A stretch of 64,000 nucleotides of DNA from Plantago major (Eukaryota; Streptophyta; Magnoliopsida; Lamiales; Plantaginaceae). Shown piece by piece: positions 59,540 through 64,000 of this stretch. How positions within the stretch are numbered: position 1 is the first letter of the stretch; each line of letters opens with the position of its first letter. The notes beneath the pieces were generated by a model, which was not told the origin of the DNA, did not search any database, and worked only from the letters and a program-made list of their open reading frames with translations. The stretch is taken from contig CM048840.1 of the NCBI GenBank assembly GCA_026545765.1, positions 32,120,765 through 32,184,764 on the forward strand, in the 5' to 3' direction. The position numbers and the translations under genes are program-made.

Positions 59540-62500
59540 GCACAATGGCTATTTGATAGTGGATGAGGAAAGCACGCGTGAGACAAAGCAAATCTGGTTG
59601 ATTACAAAGCTTGCAACACAGGACCAGATATCAGATTTGCTAGAGGAGAATTAAATCCCTCTCTGGGATTTGGCAACGTCAAATTGGGAACTTTAACAAT
59701 CACTGACGTATTACATGTTAAGGATTTGAAATACAATCTATTTAGCATGAGCCAGTTTGCAGACAAGGGTTTTACTATAAAATTCAAAGCTAAATCGAAA
59801 ACTAATTGACAATGAGTCAAAGCATACATCTTAGTTAATTGGTGGGAAAGGTAGTCTTTATGTTGCTGATTGGGCATCTGCCACAACTGAAGAATGTCTC
59901 ATGGTGAGTCAATCTGGTCACACAGAAGAGCACTGGTTATGGCACAAAAGAATGAGTCACTTGAATTTCAAAACTCTGAATAGACTTGCCGAAAAGAGTT
60001 AGTGGTTGGCCTTCCCAGAACATCTTTCAGAAAGGATGGTATCTGTTCTGCCTGTCAGATGGGGAAACAATCTAAGATCTCTTTCAAGTCCAAAATCAGA
60101 CACTCTAGTGTTAGACCACTGCAACTTTTACACATGGATCTATTTGAATCATCTGTAACTAGTTATGCAGGAAAGAAGTATGGTCTGGTTGTTGTAGATG
60201 ACTTCTCAAGATTCACTTGGGTTGTCTTTCTGAAACACAAATCTGATGCCAGGGTGGAGATACCAAACTTCTTTGAAAAAGCTTGAAGTCATGAAAAATG
60301 ACAAGGTATCTGCAATCAGAACAGACCATGGTACTGAGTTTGTCAACCAGTACATAATGGAGTTTTGTACCTGCAAAGGTATACAACACCAACTTTCCTC
60401 TGTAAGAACACCTCAACAAAATGGTGTTGCAGAAAGGAAAAAACAGACCCTTAAAGAAGCTGCAAGGACAATGCTAGCTGACACTGAGATAAGTGAAATT
60501 TATTGGGTTGAAGCTGTAAACACAGCCTGCTACACTCAGAACAGATGCTTGATAAACAAACACCATGACAGGACCCCCTATGAAATCTTGGTTGGTAGAC
60601 CCCCTAATATCAAACATCTGAGAGTATTTGGTTGTAGATGTTTTGTTCTAAACAATGGGAAAGATTATCTGAGAACATTTTAACCAAAGGCAGATGAAGG
60701 TGTTTTTCTTGGCTATTCCACAAACAGCAAAGCTTACAGAGTTTACAACAAAAGAACAAAGAAAATTGAAGAATCAGTTCATGTTGTATTCTATGAAGGA
60801 AGTAAGAAATCACCTCCTATTGATGAACTCTCAGAAAAGTTCAAAGAACTATTGCTGAGGGATCCTAAAGAAGAACCCTCATAAAGGAAAAACATCATTA
60901 TGGAAAGTGAGGATGACTCTGACGTAGAAAAGCTTGAAAAGCCTAGTAACAACAAGATGACTCACAAACATGATGAGGAATTTCCTATGAGTTTTCTAGA
61001 AATGGAACAGGTTACTGAGAACCTTCATCATGAAGAGGTATCTGAAAATAAGAATGCTGAAATGCATGTCTCAGATATCTCTAACACTGAAAAAGTGTCA
61101 GATATCCATGACATTTCCCATATGTCAGATATCTCAGATACTGAAAAAGTAGCAAATCAAAATCTTAGTGATTCACATTCAAGTCACCTGGATATTGATC
61201 CTACTAGCACTAAACCTATGATGAAATGGATCAAAGATCATCCTACAAAGGATATAATTGGACCAATTAATCAGGGTGTTAGGACTAGGAGAGCAATAGC
61301 TGAAAATGCTAACTCTCTCTTTGGATGTTTCATCTCAAATATTGAACCTAAAAATATAGAAGAAGCATTAGGAGACCAAGACTGGATCTCTGCAATGCAA
61401 GAAGAGTTGGATCAATTTGAGAGAAACAGAGTCTGGAAACTAGTTCCATTTCTAGAAGGAATATCTGTGATTGGAACTAAATGGGTTTTCAGAAACAAGA
61501 TGAATGAATCTGGTGAAATAACCAGAAACAAAGCAAGATTGGTTGCCAAGGGATTTACTCAGACTGAAGGCTTAGATTTTGATGAGTCATATGCACCAGT
61601 TGCCAGATTGGATGCAATAAGACTCTTTCTAGCCTTTGCAGCTCATAAAGATTTCAAAGTTTATCAGATGGATGTCAAAAGTGCATTCCTAAACGGTGAA
61701 CTTGCAGAAGAAGTTTATGTTGAGCAACCACCTGGCTATGAAGTTTCCTCAGAAAGTAGAATGGTCTATAAACTACAGAAAGCTCTGTATGGACTGAAAC
61801 AGGCTCCAAGAGCATGGTATGACACTTTGGCCAAATACCTTCTGGAAAGTGGTTTCAAGAAAGGTGAAGTTTATAAAACTTTATTTACCTTAAATCATGA
61901 TGGGAAACTACTCTTAGTTCAAGTATATGTTGATGACATCATATTTGGATCTAAGGACAAGCAACTTTGTAATGACTTTGCAAATCTCATGAAAAGCAAG
62001 TTTGAGATGAGCATGATGGGAGAAATGAATTATTTCCTAGGATTGCAAGTCAAGCAACTCAATGATGGAATATTCATTAGTCAAACAAAGTATGCAAAAG
62101 ACATGCTCACAAAATTCAATCTTAAGCCTTCTGAAAAGAATGCTAAGATACCTATGAGCATTGGAACCAAAATGACCTATACTGAATCAGACAAGAGTGT
62201 TGAAGAACATAAGTATAGGAAATTGATAGGTTCACTACTTTACCTCACTGCAAGTAGACCTGATATTCAATATGCCGTTGGAGTATGTGCTAGATTTCAG
62301 ACAAACCCAATGCAAACACACTACAACATTGCTTGAAAATATTAAGGTATGTGAAGGGTACAGTAGATGTAGGATTGCGGTATCCTAAAGAAAGTGGATT
62401 GAGTTTAGCTGGGTACTCAGATGCTGATTATGCTGGATCATTACTTGATAGGAAAAGCACCTCAGGAACTTGTCAGTTTCTGGGCACTAGACTTATCTCA

Positions 62501-62878
62501 TGGTTTAGCAAGAAGTAAAACTCAATTGCGACTTCTACCACAGAGGCTGAATATATTGCTGTTGGTTGTTGTGCAACACAAATTCTGTGGATACAACAAC
62601 AACTAAAAGACTATGGACTCGATGAGAAGAAAACTCCCATTTTCTGTGACAACACAAGTGCTATTGCGATTACACAGAATCCTAAATTTCATGCCAGAAC
62701 AAAGCACATTGATGTTAGACATCACTTCATCAGAGACCATGTTGAAAAAGGCAATATAGAGATACTCAAGATTGGCACTGAAGACCAACTTGCAGATATT
62801 TTCACTAAGCCACTACAAGAAAGTAGATTCTTAGCCTTAAGACATAGTCTTGGACTAATGGAACTACCAATGAACTGA
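59540..62878 (+). pseudogene. copia Pol: protease, integrase, reverse transcriptase, RNase H (broken)
   Basis: Protease: W-L-F-D-S-G at 59546-59563, immediately followed by a TGA stop where cysteine is usual. The gag-pre-integrase and integrase parts (about 59935-60680) keep M-D-L-F, R-T-D-H-G-T-E-F and N-G-V-A-E-R, so all three acidic catalytic residues remain, but a frameshift near 60286 separates the first from the others. A TAA follows at 60681-60683. The frame 60900-62336 holds reverse transcriptase with [12 protein letters not shown] and Y-V-D-D (about 61926). A one-base loss near 62331 changes frame. RNase H shows D-A-D-Y-A-G, T-E-A-E-Y and C-D-N-T-S-A and contains TAA at 62516-62518. 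Ends at TGA 62876-62878. The upper reading-frame lengths suggest moderate age. Confidence 0.9.
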
Positions 62879-62884
62879 AAGAGT

Positions 62885-63005
62885 TCAGGTATCTGGAACG
62901 GGTATCCAGAAAAGAGAAATCTGGAACGGGCATCCAGAGAAGAGGTATCTGGAACGGGCATCCAGAAAAGAGAAAAGAGAAATCTGGAACGGGAATCCAG
63001 AAGTC
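62885..63005. repeat. Hairpin-forming tandem repeat after pol, four units
   Basis: The unit TCTGGAACGGGCATCCAGA occurs four times with one-base variants (GTATCC, GCATCC, GCATCC, GAATCC), separated by AAAAGAGAAA-type purine linkers. Each unit can pair TCTGG with CCAGA. The purine linkers may act as polypurine tracts. Confidence 0.85.
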
Positions 63006-63700
63006 AAAAAGGGTAAAAAGCAAAAAGATAGCTTAAGATCTACGAGGCGGAACTCAGATATCTGAATCATTCTATAAACGGGGAACACAAAAGAGAATAG
63101 TATAACTATCTGCAGTCAACTACTCTCTTGAAACTCGCATTATTTCTATCTTGATGAAAAACTTGAAAAATCCTAAGTATAAGACAGATTCATATGCGAA
63201 CAGTGTCCTTGCTCATACAGAATTGTGATTCAGATAGCAAGTCGCCAAAACTCATTAAATGGGCACAATTACACTTGCTGATTGTGATCATTGCTGAAGA
63301 TGCAATGGTGACCCTCGATGAAGTTAAGCGATTGATCTGTACGGTGGAAATTGATTCACAGTAAATTGTGGACTGTTGAAATTCAGACATGGCCCACTAA
63401 GCATTTAATGCCGAACTAGCTTTTGCTCACGCTTGTTTGCAAATCACAGATACGTACACACAAAATCAATTTGTATGTATTTGTCTGTTGGGATTCAACT
63501 GCTATATATATAGGATTTTGGCAAATGAAATCATTTTTGCCTAATCCGAAATTTCTTCTTGCACAAAAATAGCAAATTCTCTCTTGATTCTCTGCAAACC
63601 CTCTACAATCTCTGCAAATCAGATTAAGTTTTTCTGAAAAGAATCACTGAATCACATCTCTTTCAAACACCAATTTCAATTCCCTACACTATATAAAGAG
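63006..63700. other. Spacer between pol repeat and downstream frame
   Basis: Non-coding. A TATA-like CTATATAAAGAG lies at 63689-63700, immediately before the ATG at 63701. Confidence 0.45.
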
Positions 63701-64000
63701 ATGGCCTCCAAGAACACTTCGACACAGAAATCCCAATCCTCCACTGGTACTGCTGAAAAGCAAGCACCAGAGTTGGTTATTGTTAACAATCGACTGGTAG
63801 GAGTTTTTAATCCTGACCATTGGACTTCAAGTCACAGAATGATTTGGGGTGGTGCCATGGTTGAGGAATACCTCACTGCTGCAATAGAAAACCAAACTGA
63901 CAGAAAATTGGTTCTTGACATGCTTGAAAAGGCACAAATCAAGGGTTTTCTATCTGCTCGCCCAAGTGGAATTTCATCACTCGATGTGTTGGAATTTTAC
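63701..64000 (+). CDS. Sirevirus-type additional ORF (partial, runs off window)
   Basis: ATG 63701 opens a frame that stays open for 100 codons to the last base of the window. The first 25 residues are Ser/Thr/Gln-rich, followed by V-I-V-N-N-R-L-V-G-V-F-N-P and later D-M-L-E-K-A-Q-I-K-G-F-L. Its position after pol matches the place of the so-called envelope-like frame of Sireviruses. Nothing visible here shows a membrane span or signal peptide, so envelope function is not supported; the role is unknown. No stop or frameshift is seen, unlike pol just upstream. Confidence 0.55.
   Translation, partial: MASKNTSTQKSQSSTGTAEKQAPELVIVNNRLVGVFNPDHWTSSHRMIWGGAMVEEYLTAAIENQTDRKLVLDMLEKAQIKGFLSARPSGISSLDVLEFY

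Larger units (their letters stand above)
57260..64000 (+). mobile_element. Ty1/copia retrotransposon, probably Sirevirus type, right end outside window
   Basis: Plus-strand order: gag, protease motif, integrase, reverse transcriptase and RNase H (ends 62878), then a 130-bp hairpin repeat, a spacer, and another open frame that reaches the window end. An extra frame between pol and the 3' LTR is a mark of Sireviruses. The polyprotein has many stops. The left limit is approximate and neither LTR is identified. Confidence 0.75.

Overview
This window is nuclear DNA of a flowering plant, almost certainly a eudicot. Genes have spliced exons with GT-AG introns, and long AT-rich stretches separate them. 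Most of the DNA is transposable elements: Ty1/copia, Ty3/gypsy Tat lineage, TRIM, CACTA, Mutator-like, hAT, pogo/Lemi, Stowaway and Helitron types. Nothing looks bacterial or viral. The species cannot be named from the sequence.

Only four coding units look intact and gene-like. A small three-span membrane protein lies on the minus strand (4517-5219, two exons). A 290-residue protein of unknown family with a C-terminal membrane anchor lies on the plus strand (5885-7302, four exons); these two are divergent and share about 665 bp of upstream DNA. A YUCCA flavin monooxygenase, the auxin-biosynthesis enzyme, spans 17034-19129 (four exons, 396 residues). A 135-residue GRF-type zinc-finger protein (32736-33285, two exons) is carried inside a Mutator-like transposon.

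Layout. 1-2950: minus-strand Ty1/copia gag-pol cut by the window start, with primer-binding site and probable LTR. 3460-3943: a Helitron-like element whose inverted relative lies at 55855-56250. 9069-11671: a candidate 2.6 kb LTR holding a perfect 50-bp palindrome and a 360-bp AT microsatellite. 11935-16032: a CACTA element with exact 3-bp target duplication, about 1 kb upstream of YUCCA. 20021-20375: a hAT-type MITE. 21465-24092: a second, left-truncated CACTA relative with a nested Stowaway-like MITE. 25254-25831: a complete TRIM. 26487-29522: a complex interval bounded by 62-bp inverted repeats. 29661-30483: a pogo/Lemi-like element with a transposase remnant. 32401-38567: a complete Mutator-like element with roughly 180-bp inverted repeats and exact 9-bp target duplications.

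40898 to about 54133 is a 5'-truncated minus-strand Ty3/gypsy element of the Tat type, recognised by dual RNase H domains. Its 3' LTR and polypurine tract are present. It carries one or two additional reading frames in antisense between pol and the 3' LTR, the first with its own TATA box and leader intron. 57000-64000 is a plus-strand Ty1/copia element of probable Sirevirus type, with a decayed polyprotein, a hairpin-forming tandem repeat, and a further open reading frame running off the window.

The retroelement polyproteins and both large DNA-transposon transposases carry stops and frameshifts, so most elements here would depend on related copies elsewhere for movement. The exception is the intact zinc-finger gene inside the Mutator-like element.
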